Below are positions 28,076-37,620 of a DNA stretch of 64,000 nucleotides, one piece after another. The stretch spans positions 82,964-146,963 of the forward strand of contig JALDRC010000008.1 in NCBI GenBank assembly GCA_031316115.1, read 5' to 3'. Below the pieces are notes generated by a model. That model was not told the DNA's origin, ran no database searches, and was given only the letters and a program-made list of their open reading frames with translations. The DNA is from Nitrososphaeraceae archaeon (GTDB lineage: Archaea; Thermoproteota; Nitrososphaeria; Nitrososphaerales; Nitrososphaeraceae). A program made the translations under genes and the position numbers. The number at the start of each line of letters is the position of its first letter. Position 1 is the first letter of the stretch.

Positions 28076-29194
28076 TTAAGGTCTTGACCAACCGATCCCT
28101 GCAGGTATATTCTCGAAACCAGATATTCCCAATAAGAACACCCATGTTGTAAAAACGAATGGACCCGTTAACGCAGGTAATCCCCACATTCCAAAGAATC
28201 TTTGTAATGCAGGCATTACGAAACTACATGAAACTGTTGCAAGTAAAGCAATCATTACCGCTTGTGGGGTAAGAGGGATAAAACTTGTAAGAGCTATCAT
28301 CACTAAGACCTGGTTGAATCCATGGAGACCAGCACGTATTTCTGCTGTAGGTAATTTAGTTAATATGGCCATTGCAGCACCAACCGCGGAACCCACAAAT
28401 GCCATAAGACCTCCTAAGTATAATGGTGAAAATTCATTCCATTGTGCTGTATAACCATTTGTCCACCAAGGTCTATCCTGCACTCCAGTAATAAATGGAG
28501 CGAGTTCGAATGTCAATGTGAGCCCCATTACCCAAAATATTCCTGTTTTCCAATTGTCAACGAATGTAACCTGAGAAACTCCTTTGAGAGTTGATTTTAT
28601 AAATTCTCCAGCGGTCCATTTGAAATTTTCTTCTTGGACCAAAACTGGATTACTGCTTCCTTTTATCAGTTTTTCTGGTTCTGCTTCGATTGGTGCAGGC
28701 CATATATCATGGCCAAACCTCTTTGTTGCATACATTAATGCCCATGTAGTAAAGATGAAAGAGGAAGTAAATCCAGGAATTGCCCATGATTCAGATAAAC
28801 CATTCAAAATGAACATGTCACCCATTAGATGAGCCATAGCCATCCAAACAACTGCTGTAACTGCAGCACCAAAGATAGATATAAAGAATGTAACCTTATT
28901 TGACTTTACAAAAGGTCCTGACCAAAATGCCATACCAGTTAATATAGAGTTGTACCCGAAGAGTCCAAATGCTACTAGGCCATAGGGAGCACCAAGCGCT
29001 ATTGCCATTCCAGCACCTATTAATCCAGAAATTATCATCATTATTCCAGCATTTCTTGAAGCAATAAAGACTCCAATTAATATCAAAATACCAGTGACAG
29101 GAGAACTGAGTAATGGCACTTCAGATATTCCATTGAACAGAATGTTAAAAAAGTCCAGTCCAGGATTATTAGACACAAAATCAGCTACTACCAT
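28076..29194 (-). CDS. Urea transporter (UT family)
   Basis: A 372-aa membrane protein of the UT urea channel family: about ten hydrophobic segments in two homologous halves. The repeats can be seen as NILFNGISEVPLLSSPVTGILILIG near the start and a matching half around TGVQDRPWWTN/LYLGGLMAFVGSAVG; the N-I-L-F-N-G and pore-lining segments are typical. It lets urea enter along its gradient and heads the urease region. A second, unrelated urea-type carrier is at 35069. The start is the ATG at 29194. Confidence 0.88.
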   Translation of the reverse strand: MVVADFVSNNPGLDFFNILFNGISEVPLLSSPVTGILILIGVFIASRNAGIMMIISGLIGAGMAIALGAPYGLVAFGLFGYNSILTGMAFWSGPFVKSNKVTFFISIFGAAVTAVVWMAMAHLMGDMFILNGLSESWAIPGFTSSFIFTTWALMYATKRFGHDIWPAPIEAEPEKLIKGSSNPVLVQEENFKWTAGEFIKSTLKGVSQVTFVDNWKTGIFWVMGLTLTFELAPFITGVQDRPWWTNGYTAQWNEFSPLYLGGLMAFVGSAVGAAMAILTKLPTAEIRAGLHGFNQVLVMIALTSFIPLTPQAVMIALLATVSCSFVMPALQRFFGMWGLPALTGPFVFTTWVFLLGISGFENIPAGIGWSRP

Positions 29195-30259
29195 GCAAGT
29201 AGGATTTCACAACGTATCCTTTAATGATTTAAAATTTAATTCTGTTTATTAACAAACCTAAATATTTTCATTTTATCTTAATTTACCACATAAAATAATT
29301 TATTTTCTACCTTATTCAATTTAAAATTACTAGAACTGTGTAAACTTTTTAAAAATGATACAACGATTGTTTAACAATGCAAAAAATAGCATCTTGAAAA
29401 TTGATAAAAAGTAATGAAACTAATAGTAATTTTGTGGGTAGGAAAACTATTTCTTTACCAATCTTTTTATCAAGTCTACAAATATATTATTAATTCCGCT
29501 TATTCCGAAAGGTTTAAAGCTATTCAAACATCATTATATGAATTTGTTTATGCAAATGAACGCCGAGTAAAGAGTATCAATAAACTACATGCACTTGATT
29601 AATTCTATATTTTGAAATGTATTTTTAAATGATAACTAGATTCGATGTCAAAATGAATAAATGATATAATTATTCCCAACATACATTTCTATCTTAATGA
29701 TGACAATCGTTTCGAAACAATATTTCTCAAAGAAAATATAAAGCGACTAATAAATGGTATAAAGATAGGTTAAGAGGATAAATGTATTAAAGCTACAAAT
29801 ATACGCTATTTTGATTCAAGTTGGTATTATGATAATAATCAATACAAGATCTTATTTTAAATTTTGAAGTAATAATTTTCAAACCTGTTGTCTATTTGAA
29901 GATAAACTAGAGCTCTACTATTTATAGAAATATTAACTTTATATGAAATTGTTTACGTTATGAAATGCAAGTCAATTTTTTTGTTTTTTTAGTTATAATT
30001 ATGAATACCCAATCCATTTCAGATTATATGTATAGCAAAAAAATGAAAAACATATTCGAGACAAAAACTCGATGTCATTTTTTTTATTTTTTCTTCACTT
30101 GATATGGTAAAAAATATTTAAGATTCCTTTTTTGGCTCTTTTTGAATGAAATATATTCTCTTACATTTGAGTTAGTTCCTTTTAATATAATAAAAATAAG
30201 AATTATGGATGTAGTAATAATAAATGGGTTTAAGATAAGTACAAAAAAAATTGCTCTAG
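29195..30259. other. Gene-poor 1.1-kb stretch
   Basis: The left end should hold the promoter of the urea transporter. Two open frames occur: a 62-aa plus-strand frame at 29414-29602 (MKLIVILWVGKLFLYQ..., ending KSINKLHALD) and a 64-aa minus-strand frame at 30084-30278 with one hydrophobic helix. Neither has a motif, good promoter or ribosome-binding site, so I do not call them genes. No repeat was seen. Confidence 0.35.
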
Positions 30260-30411
30260 ATGAATAGAAAATCTCCAAAAATTGATTTGATTAAACAAAA
30301 AGATATTACCAGAACAGAAAAGTTTTGGATATTTGATTCTAGTTTTCCAAATATTAGAGATGAACCTAATCATCACCTATTGGTTAAACGTCTAGTATAC
30401 ATAGAACTTAG

Positions 30412-31131
30412 GGCTGTGTTAATTTAAGATAATATTCACCTCCTTTAATAAAAAATCATGATTATTATTTGCTATGGTATCATTGTACATAGAGATAAAG
30501 AATTGTATCCAGTTATACACATGAAATAGATTACATTCTTCTTTGATACAAGGATAATAATCATCAAAACTTTCTATCCTGTCTTTCAAAAACTGGTTTA
30601 CTTTCCATCAAACTTTTTCTCTATTGAAGAATGCAGATAGTGTTTTAATCCAATTATGTTACATGCTTGATCATACCAGTACCACCATCAGCAGATGGTA
30701 TGTTTTCAATATTTTGATACAAACGATTTCAGAATGAATTTCTCAGCAACAATCATGCTTCTCTTTCTGATATATAGATTCCAATTACAAAACTGTGAAC
30801 TGGTTCAATACATAACCATAACCAATAATGCTTGTTACCAATCTGAATAATTGTTTCATCTATAATAAAAGCCGTAACTCTTTTTCTTTTAAAACTCTGA
30901 CAGATCCAAACCTCTGAATCCAGTTCCAAACAGCAACATAACCTCTTTTATCATCTCTAAATATCACTAATGCTTTAGATGGATTAATGCAAACTTCAAC
31001 CAAGAAAAGTATAGATAAAGAGAATACATAACAATATAATTATGTGTTCTATTTCTTTCAAATCTTATTTTATTCATAATATATTTAGAATGTTCTTAGC
31101 TATAGCTTTTCCTGCTTAAGTTAACACAGCC
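30412..31131 (-). mobile_element. IS6-like element, copy 4, decayed (720 bp)
   Basis: Termini GGCTGTGTTAATTTAAG and GGCTGTGTTAACTTAAG (inward) identify the GGCTGTG sublineage. The target duplication is GAACTTAG (30404-30411) and GAATTTAG (31132-31139), seven of eight bases alike, so one copy has mutated since insertion. The transposase gene is broken throughout. Confidence 0.92.
30419..31077 (-). pseudogene. Broken IS6-like transposase, copy 4
   Basis: Same gene as copies 1-3 with several small indels (for example TACCAGTACC for TACCAGGTACC, and losses near the SLMER and ERNM regions). No frame longer than a fragment remains. Start [16 protein letters not shown] matches copy 1 most closely, and the last bases before the right terminus also match copy 1, so the two share a recent ancestor. 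Confidence 0.88.
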
Positions 31132-31182
31132 GAATTTAGTAATATTAATAAAAGAGAAGGGAAAAAGGTCGGAAAAATCTAG

Positions 31183-31664
31183 AAAATCTAATTTCAAGTT
31201 CAAAAAAGTATCGTAATTAAAATTAGGGAAAGAAATTTAAAACAATTCAAAATAGAAAAGCGATTTTCTTCTCATGATTGGGGTATTTATTTTGTGTTAA
31301 AATATTGTATGACAATAAATGGAGTACTCTGAATTCTAGATTTTGAATATCCGTCTCCTAACGATGTTGCTAAACATTTGGATCAGAAACGAATAGAAAA
31401 GATTCAATGGACTTTTTCAGAAGTTTCCTAACGTCGACGATTCAAAATAATTCGACTTTAGAATTTCCGCTAGTAGGTGATTGGCATTTAAGAGAAACAG
31501 ATCTTAATAATTCCTTTGTTGAGATGAGGTTATAAAATATTAAAAATGCCATAATACTACTCGGAAAGATGGATTATTTGGATAATATTGACTATTGATA
31601 TAAAAGAATTGAAAGACTTGAAATGTTATTCTACTAATCTAATGGTAAAAACATAAAGTATAGC
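31183..31664 (+). pseudogene. Decayed coding DNA upstream of the ABC transporter
   Basis: A plus-strand stretch near 31312-31430 reads TINGVL, stop, then ILDFEYPSPNDVAKHLDQKR and IEKIQWTFSEVS before another stop. The codon pattern looks like a former protein gene with an internal stop. It may be the remote end of the gene cut by IS copy 4 or a separate relic. I cannot name a family. The last 60 bases should contain the promoter of the gene at 31665. Confidence 0.4.
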
Positions 31665-32411
31665 ATGGTTAACGATAAAGTCACAGTATCTAATATAATA
31701 GAAATTAGAAACCTTTCATTTGGATATAAATACCATGATCCTATAATTGATGGAGTGTCGCTAGATATCCCACGAGGAAGATTTATCGGCCTATTGGGTC
31801 CTAGTGGTGCGGGAAAGACCACTTTATTAAAGTTAATTCTAGGTTTGAACAAACCATGGAATGGAAATATAAAATTTAGAAAAAAAAATGACAGAGATAA
31901 AACGAAAGAATTTCCATCAATAGGATATTCACCTCAGGCTGAAAGTGTTGATTGGGACTTTCCTATTACTGTAACAGAATTAGTCTCCATGGGGTTATGG
32001 AATTCTTCTGGAGTATTTCCATGGATAAATAATAATACAAAGAAAAGGATACGAATACTTCTTGATGAGTTGGAAATAGGTAAATATCATAATAGACAAA
32101 TAAGAGAATTGTCAGGGGGCGAGCAGAAACGTGTATTTTTAGCTAGAGCATTAATCAATAATCCTGACATATTGATTCTAGACGAACCAACCTCAGGACT
32201 AGACCCGTTATCAAGGGAAAATATTATTCAAAAACTAATCGAGATAAATAATAGTGGAATCACTATTATGATAACAACACATGATATAGATGGCGTTGCA
32301 AAGAAAATCCCTTGGGTAATTTGTTTAAACAGACAAATAGTTTCTCAAGGAAATCCAAATGTTATCTTGTCCGAAAATACTATATATAAAACATATGGGT
32401 TAAAGGAGTAA
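31665..32411 (+). CDS. Metal ABC transporter ATP-binding protein
   Basis: A 248-aa ABC ATPase: Walker A GPSGAGKTT (about 45-53), Q-loop SPQAESVDWDFPITVTE (typical of zinc/manganese importers), signature LSGGEQKRV (about 148-156), Walker B ILILDEPTSGLD and the switch His in TTHD. The W-D-F-P-I-T-V block after the Q-loop is a mark of the ZnuC/MntB/TroB group. The permease gene follows after 24 bases. No substrate-binding lipoprotein gene is adjacent, so this must come from elsewhere or be absent. Confidence 0.9.
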   Translation: MVNDKVTVSNIIEIRNLSFGYKYHDPIIDGVSLDIPRGRFIGLLGPSGAGKTTLLKLILGLNKPWNGNIKFRKKNDRDKTKEFPSIGYSPQAESVDWDFPITVTELVSMGLWNSSGVFPWINNNTKKRIRILLDELEIGKYHNRQIRELSGGEQKRVFLARALINNPDILILDEPTSGLDPLSRENIIQKLIEINNSGITIMITTHDIDGVAKKIPWVICLNRQIVSQGNPNVILSENTIYKTYGLKE

Positions 32412-32435
32412 TTAAAACAAGGGTAGGGAATTTGA

Positions 32436-33323
32436 GTGGACTTTTTGGTTCCTTTTCAATATGAATTTTTTACCCGTGGTATAATCGTGTCTTTGATTTT
32501 AGGAGCTATTTGTGGGATGTTAGGAGTTTACGTTGTTCTACGAGGAATGAGCTATATTGGACATGGATTATCTCATGCAGTTTTTGGAGGGGCAGTCAGT
32601 AGCTATATAATTGGCCTTAATTTCTATATAGGAGCATCTATTTGGGGATTTCTTTCAGCAATATTAATAACAGAAATAAATAAAAGATATAAGATTAAAG
32701 CAGATGCCGTAATAGGTATAATCACAACTGCGGGATTTGCATTAGGTGTTTTGCTGATGAATGTAGGTTATAGTCCAATAAAAAATTTTGAATCTTTGTT
32801 ATTTGGAAACATATTGTCTGTAACCGATTTTGATTTTTTTATCATTTTGGTAGTATCAATAGCTACTGTATTGTTTTTATTTTTCTATCAAAAAATATTG
32901 TTATTTACAATTTTTGATACGGATACTGCAAAAGTATATGGAATTAAGACCGATAGAACTGATATCATATTTTCGCTTGTACTTGCCGGCGTGGTAATAT
33001 CTGCTATGAATTCGATCGGTGTCACACTTCTTGCAGTAGCTATAATTGCTCCTGCTGCCTCTGCAAGGCTTTTGACAAATAATTTTTCTAAAATGTTGAT
33101 TTTATCTACAATGATAGGAACTATTACAGCATTTTTTGGAATGTATGCAAGTTTCTATATAGATGCTCCATCAGGGTCAACTATAGTTTTATTTGGTGCA
33201 GCCATTTTTGGGGTATCAATTTTATATGTTTATCTAAAAAGACTGCATCACATGCACTATCATGGAGATAAAAAACATTCTCATTCTCACATTCATGTTG
33301 ATGAGCATAGGCATGAACATTAA
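32436..33323 (+). CDS. Metal ABC transporter permease (ZnuB-like)
   Basis: A 295-aa ABC-3 family permease with about eight membrane helices; RGMSYIGHGLSHAVFGGAV (about 36-54) and GVTLLAVAIIAPAASARLL (about 204-222) are the family signatures. The C-terminus is an extended histidine tract (HHMHYHGDKKHSHSHIHVD... ), eleven or more His in the last 35 residues, likely a metal buffer or sensor at the membrane surface. The start is GTG at 32436. Zinc is the probable substrate, manganese or nickel cannot be excluded; urease nearby makes nickel worth testing. Confidence 0.9.
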   Translation: MDFLVPFQYEFFTRGIIVSLILGAICGMLGVYVVLRGMSYIGHGLSHAVFGGAVSSYIIGLNFYIGASIWGFLSAILITEINKRYKIKADAVIGIITTAGFALGVLLMNVGYSPIKNFESLLFGNILSVTDFDFFIILVVSIATVLFLFFYQKILLFTIFDTDTAKVYGIKTDRTDIIFSLVLAGVVISAMNSIGVTLLAVAIIAPAASARLLTNNFSKMLILSTMIGTITAFFGMYASFYIDAPSGSTIVLFGAAIFGVSILYVYLKRLHHMHYHGDKKHSHSHIHVDEHRHEH

Positions 33324-33456
33324 CAAAATTTAAAATACATCAAAAAGTTCTAATTTTTAAAAGAAATTTATCTTTTTGTGGAAAATCTATATTTTTTGAA
33401 CGTTTTTAAACCATAATGATAAAAAACAATATAAACATAAAGTCTAATCTACTATT

Positions 33457-34341
33457 GTGGAGTTTGTCGATACAAGTATTGTTGAGCAAATAGAAATGAA
33501 GATGATTCGACCTTCTTCATTCGCTGTAAGAGACAAATTTCAGAGATATTCTGAAGATGATGATACATTAATTATTAGTATTAGGGAACACGGTTTACTA
33601 CAACCTATCATTATTAGACCTCTGACTCATGGTTTTGAAATTGTAGCTGGACATAGAAGATACCAGGCTTGCAGATCACTTAGATGGCGATTTATTCCAT
33701 GTAAGATCCGTGAAATGTCTGAGAAACAAGCATTCGAAGTTCAGTTAACAGAGAACATCCAGAGGAAAACCATGGATCCTGTTGAAGAAGCGGAAGCATT
33801 CAGAAAATATGTGATCGACTATGGATGGGGCGGAGTAAGTGATCTCGCAAAAAAAATAGGCAAAAGCGAAGAATATGTTTCTCATAGAATTCAATTACTC
33901 AGATTACCAGAAGAAATAAAGAATAAAGTCTCAACTAAAATACTTAATGTTAGTAAGGCTATTGAACTATCATCTATACCGATAGAAAAGCATCCAGATA
34001 TCGTTGAAGAGATAATTAGAGATAAAATATCAGTTAGAAACATAAGGGAAATTAAAAGAGTAATGAAAGAAAATTTACATGAAGATATTATAAATATTCA
34101 AAATCAAAACAATACATACATATCTAAATCCTTGAAAATCACAAAAAAAGCATCTCTTTCATTAAAAGTAAGCTTGGCTAGAATCGATAATCTCATAGAA
34201 GAAGCTGAGGTTTCAATTGAACCAGAACAAAGAACAGAACTTATTAATTTTTTAATGGAGATAAGATTAAAGATTCATGGTTTGATAGATGAAACGATAA
34301 GGTTTAAAAACTATAGCAAGAAAACAATAAAAGTGAAATAA
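33457..34341 (+). CDS. ParB-like N-terminal domain protein
   Basis: A 294-aa protein with the ParB/Srx CTP-binding fold: RDKFQRYSEDDDTLIISIRE, the G-H-R-R box in EIVAGHRRYQACRSL (about 67-81) and TENIQRKTMDPVEEAEAF (about 104-121), then a helix-turn-helix SDLAKKIGKSEEYVSHRIQLL (split by one gap) and a helical C-terminus. In bacteria such proteins load at parS for DNA partition; archaeal versions may act in partition or as transcription factors. GTG start at 33457 with AATATAAAC about 25 bases before it. No parA is adjacent; the nearest ParA/MinD-like gene is 10 kb away. Confidence 0.87.
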   Translation: MEFVDTSIVEQIEMKMIRPSSFAVRDKFQRYSEDDDTLIISIREHGLLQPIIIRPLTHGFEIVAGHRRYQACRSLRWRFIPCKIREMSEKQAFEVQLTENIQRKTMDPVEEAEAFRKYVIDYGWGGVSDLAKKIGKSEEYVSHRIQLLRLPEEIKNKVSTKILNVSKAIELSSIPIEKHPDIVEEIIRDKISVRNIREIKRVMKENLHEDIINIQNQNNTYISKSLKITKKASLSLKVSLARIDNLIEEAEVSIEPEQRTELINFLMEIRLKIHGLIDETIRFKNYSKKTIKVK

Positions 34342-34356
34342 GTCACAAAATCTTTC

Positions 34357-34365
34357 TTTTTTTTT
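34357..34365 (+). terminator. T-run after the ParB-like gene
   Basis: Nine T in a row 15 bases after the stop of the ParB-like gene, overlapping the tail of the convergent Lrp gene. This composition is that of archaeal intrinsic terminators. Confidence 0.4.
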
Positions 34366-34909
34366 ATCTACTTAAGAATGGCGGAAACCACTCTTCTAAA
34401 AAGCATTTATACTCTTTATTGGTGTAACATAATCCTTGAATGGATAGATCCTTAGTTGGAATAAAATCATATACCTCATAAGTCTGAATTATGTCACCAA
34501 AGAGATTTCTATAAATGTCCATTTCCTCATCTGCCATTTCTTCCGTTAAAAATGCCTGTATCCAAATCCAATCATAACCTCCTCTTGTCTTTCCCGAATA
34601 CAATACAAAAGGAGCGTCTGCAAGATATTTCTTTAATCCCTCCATACGGCTTGGTAGATGTTGAGAAGGTCTGAATTTAACTAGAATAAATCTAATAATC
34701 CTACAATTAATTTTTTTTGTGTCAACAGATATAGTATATTTAGTAATTATTTTATCATCTTCTAGACGTGAGATTCTAGATTCAATTTCGGTTTCTGTTA
34801 TGCTATATCCATGATCACGCAAAAACTCCCATATCTCACGGGTATCTTGCCTAGCATTTTTAGTTAATGCAGAAAGTATGATTTCATCAATTTTATCTAC
34901 TTTATTCAA
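34364..34909 (-). CDS. Lrp/AsnC-family transcription regulator
   Basis: A 181-aa regulator. The N-terminal winged helix shows DEIILSALTKNARQDTREIW and ITETEIESRISRLEDDKIITKYT (recognition helix plus wing, about 8-60); the C-terminal RAM-like ligand domain is divergent, with FILVKFRPSQHLPSR and GGYDWIWIQAFL. Lrp proteins respond to amino acids or other small metabolites. It is divergent from the DUR3-like symporter gene, 160 bases apart, so control of that gene (and itself) is the simplest inference. The length is slightly above the 150-160 usual for the family. Confidence 0.85.
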   Translation of the reverse strand: MNKVDKIDEIILSALTKNARQDTREIWEFLRDHGYSITETEIESRISRLEDDKIITKYTISVDTKKINCRIIRFILVKFRPSQHLPSRMEGLKKYLADAPFVLYSGKTRGGYDWIWIQAFLTEEMADEEMDIYRNLFGDIIQTYEVYDFIPTKDLSIQGLCYTNKEYKCFLEEWFPPFLSR

Positions 34910-35068
34910 AGAAGGTATTGATTTAATACTAGAAGGCTTATTTTAATTTTAATAAATCGATATTTTACATATTTCTACATAATATTGTTTGAGTGAAATA
35001 GTTTAGAAGATTATCCTGAGATTTCTGTGCAGTCTAATCTTAAATAACTCTATATATATTTACAAACA

Positions 35069-37384
35069 TTGCAGGCAATCCTGTCCCAAGAATTTGGTTA
35101 TTTCATATTGTTGGGTATTGGAATAGCCATGGCAATAATAATCATGATATTGGTTAAAGCTGAAACTAAATGGCTTGGAACTAGAAAAACTTTTGAATGG
35201 TTTTCAACTGCTGGAAGAAATGTAAAATCTGGATTAATTGCATCATCAGTGGTTTCAGCATGGACCTGGGCTGCCACCTTACTTCAATCATCTACTGTAA
35301 CATATGAATTTGGCATAGGAGGACTTTTTTGGTATGCGGCGGGTGCTAGTATACAGGTTGTTCTTTTTGCTATTTTAGTTATAGAATTAAAGAGAAAGGC
35401 GCCTTCTTCTCACACATTTCCAGAATTAATTTCTGCAAGATTTGGATTCAAAGCGCATAAAGTCTTTTTGTTTTTTGGTCTGATCACAAATATAATCATA
35501 ACCACTATGTTGATCCTTGGTGGTGCAGCTGTAGTAAATGCATTAACAGGAGTAAATATCACAGTTGCTGCATTTTTGATTCCTATTGGAGTTATTATTT
35601 ATACTATTTTTGGAGGGCTAAAAGCTACATTTTTTGCAGATTACCTTAATACTGCTTTTATTTTTTGTATAGTTTTGATATTTGTATTTGCGATTTATTT
35701 TATTAATCCACAAATAGGCGGAATTGAAGGTATGTATAAGAAATTAACTGATATTTCATTAATCAATCCAGTTGAGGGTAATTCTCATGGATCTTATCTA
35801 ACCTTGGCTTCGATAGGAGCTTTAAGTTTTGGTATAATAAATATTGTTGGAAATTTTGGAAGTGTTTTTACTGATCAAGCATATTGGCAAAGAGCTATAG
35901 CATCAAGGCCAAAATCAGCTATACGTGGATTTTTGATTGGAGGATTAGTATGGTTTGCTATTCCATTTACATTGGCCACATCTTTGGGACTGGCTGCTAT
36001 TTCTATGGGAATTTCTTTAACGCCTCAAGAGGTCAATTATGGATTGGTAGCGCCATCTGCTGCATCAGCTCTATTAGGAGACATTGGTGCAATATTGATA
36101 TTGACTGCAGTATTCACTGCAGTGACCTCTGCAGGCTCTGCACAACTAATAGCAGTATCATCTCTAACTACTTATGATATTTATAGAGCATACATTAAAC
36201 CTTCAGCTTCAGGACGTGAGCTTATTCGTATATCCAGACTTGCTATCATAGGGTTTGGTGGAATTATCGGAATATTAGCATTGCTTCTCTTTCCTCTTGG
36301 GGTCAGTCTAGGGTATATGTACCTAACTATGGGTATTATAATAGGACCGTCTGTAATTCCTATTACAATAGCCTTGATTTGGAAGAAGACAAACAAGAAT
36401 GCAATAATTATAGGATCCATGTTAGGATTAGTATTTGGGATTACAACATGGCTATTGGTTGCTTATACTTATTACGGAGAGATATCAATCAATTCAACTA
36501 AGGAATATATACCTCTTTTATTTGGTAACATTGTTTCCATATCATCAGGTGGAATAATATCGGTAGTAATAAGTCTGTTAAAACCAGAAAACTTTAATTT
36601 TAATATTATGAAACAAAAGATTTTTGTTACTGATCAAAAAATTAGAGAAATTATTGAACAAGATAATGATGAAAATTTTTTGAAAAAGAATGCTCGCTTT
36701 ACTTACAAATTTGCTATATTCTTTACATTTTCCCTTGTCATTATTTGGCCACTTCCGCTTTATATTTCTGGATATGTATTTTCTTTAAATGTCTTTACTT
36801 TATGGATTTATATTGCAATTATTTGGGCAGCTGGTTCAGCAATAACTATGATTATGTTACCAATTATTGAATCAAGAGGAGGAATAATAGAAGTCCTAAG
36901 GAAGGTAACAACAATTCACAACCAAAACATATCAGATCGTAGTTCTAACACAGAAGACAAATATACACCAGAACATCATAATATTAAAAAAATACTTGTA
37001 GCAATAGATGGATCATTTAAATCTATTAAATCTTTAAAATATCTGGAATACTTATTTGAAAATAATACTAATGTAAAAATTTTTCTAGTGCATATAATCG
37101 AATGGATCGAACAAGATGAAGAAATACTTGACTATGAATTAATTGAACAAATGGAACATAATGGTAGAAAAATATTAAAAAGCATTATAATTGACAATAG
37201 ATATAGGTGTGAAAGAATAGTAAAATTGGGTGATCCGGGAAACAAAATAATAGATCTGGCCGAAAAATTAGATGTAGATCTGATTGTAATGGGTTCAAAG
37301 GGATTAGGTCAAACAGAACAAGAAATTGGAAGTGTGGCAAAAAAAGTACTTAAATCAACAACAAAACCAATTATTTTTCTGTAA
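35069..37384 (+). CDS. DUR3-like sodium/urea symporter fused to a universal stress domain
   Basis: A 771-aa protein. Residues 1-about 600 are a sodium:solute symporter (SSS) with some 13 helices; VSAWTWAATLLQSSTVTYEF (about 60-79) and GNFGSVFTDQAYWQRAIASR (about 262-281) are signatures of the DUR3 urea branch. Residues about 640-771 are a UspA domain ending in the ATP-binding pattern GSKGLGQTEQEIGS. The start is a TTG at 35069 with TTAAATAA about 26 bases upstream. The Lrp-type gene is divergent next to it. The substrate, urea or a related amide, is inferred from these motifs and the urease cluster. Confidence 0.85.
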   Translation: MQAILSQEFGYFILLGIGIAMAIIIMILVKAETKWLGTRKTFEWFSTAGRNVKSGLIASSVVSAWTWAATLLQSSTVTYEFGIGGLFWYAAGASIQVVLFAILVIELKRKAPSSHTFPELISARFGFKAHKVFLFFGLITNIIITTMLILGGAAVVNALTGVNITVAAFLIPIGVIIYTIFGGLKATFFADYLNTAFIFCIVLIFVFAIYFINPQIGGIEGMYKKLTDISLINPVEGNSHGSYLTLASIGALSFGIINIVGNFGSVFTDQAYWQRAIASRPKSAIRGFLIGGLVWFAIPFTLATSLGLAAISMGISLTPQEVNYGLVAPSAASALLGDIGAILILTAVFTAVTSAGSAQLIAVSSLTTYDIYRAYIKPSASGRELIRISRLAIIGFGGIIGILALLLFPLGVSLGYMYLTMGIIIGPSVIPITIALIWKKTNKNAIIIGSMLGLVFGITTWLLVAYTYYGEISINSTKEYIPLLFGNIVSISSGGIISVVISLLKPENFNFNIMKQKIFVTDQKIREIIEQDNDENFLKKNARFTYKFAIFFTFSLVIIWPLPLYISGYVFSLNVFTLWIYIAIIWAAGSAITMIMLPIIESRGGIIEVLRKVTTIHNQNISDRSSNTEDKYTPEHHNIKKILVAIDGSFKSIKSLKYLEYLFENNTNVKIFLVHIIEWIEQDEEILDYELIEQMEHNGRKILKSIIIDNRYRCERIVKLGDPGNKIIDLAEKLDVDLIVMGSKGLGQTEQEIGSVAKKVLKSTTKPIIFL

Positions 37385-37620
37385 AAAATGCTCATAGAAT
37401 AGATCTTAAATACATCAACTCATTAATTGAGACACATTTTCCTAATTTATTTCTATATTTAATATAAGAAATGGTATGAGCGAACATTAAGACAATGAAA
37501 GATTCCAATCTTAAAACCTAAAAAAATTATCATCATTTCTAATTTTTTTAATTTGTAAGATATTGATTTAAGAAAATAAAATACTGTATTTTAAAAAAAA
37601 TAGCATATCGTTATTGTGTC

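Larger units (their letters stand above)
30260..31182 (+). pseudogene. Small gene split by IS6-like copy 4
   Basis: A plus-strand frame starts MNRKSPKIDLIKQKDITRTE at 30260, continues KFWIFDSSFPNIRDEP and HHLLVKRLVYIEL up to the IS at 30412. After the IS (and one copy of the 8-bp duplication) the same frame goes on SNINKREGKKVGKI to a TAG at 31180-31182. The joined frame would encode 64 residues. I do not recognise it; it may itself be the head of a longer decayed gene, because coding-like DNA continues to about 31500. Confidence 0.6.

Noticed and set aside
29414..29602. 62-aa plus-strand frame
   Set aside because: No motif or initiation signal; cannot be separated from chance.
30084..30278. 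64-aa minus-strand frame with one hydrophobic helix
   Set aside because: AT-rich DNA easily yields such frames; no ribosome-binding site, promoter or motif.
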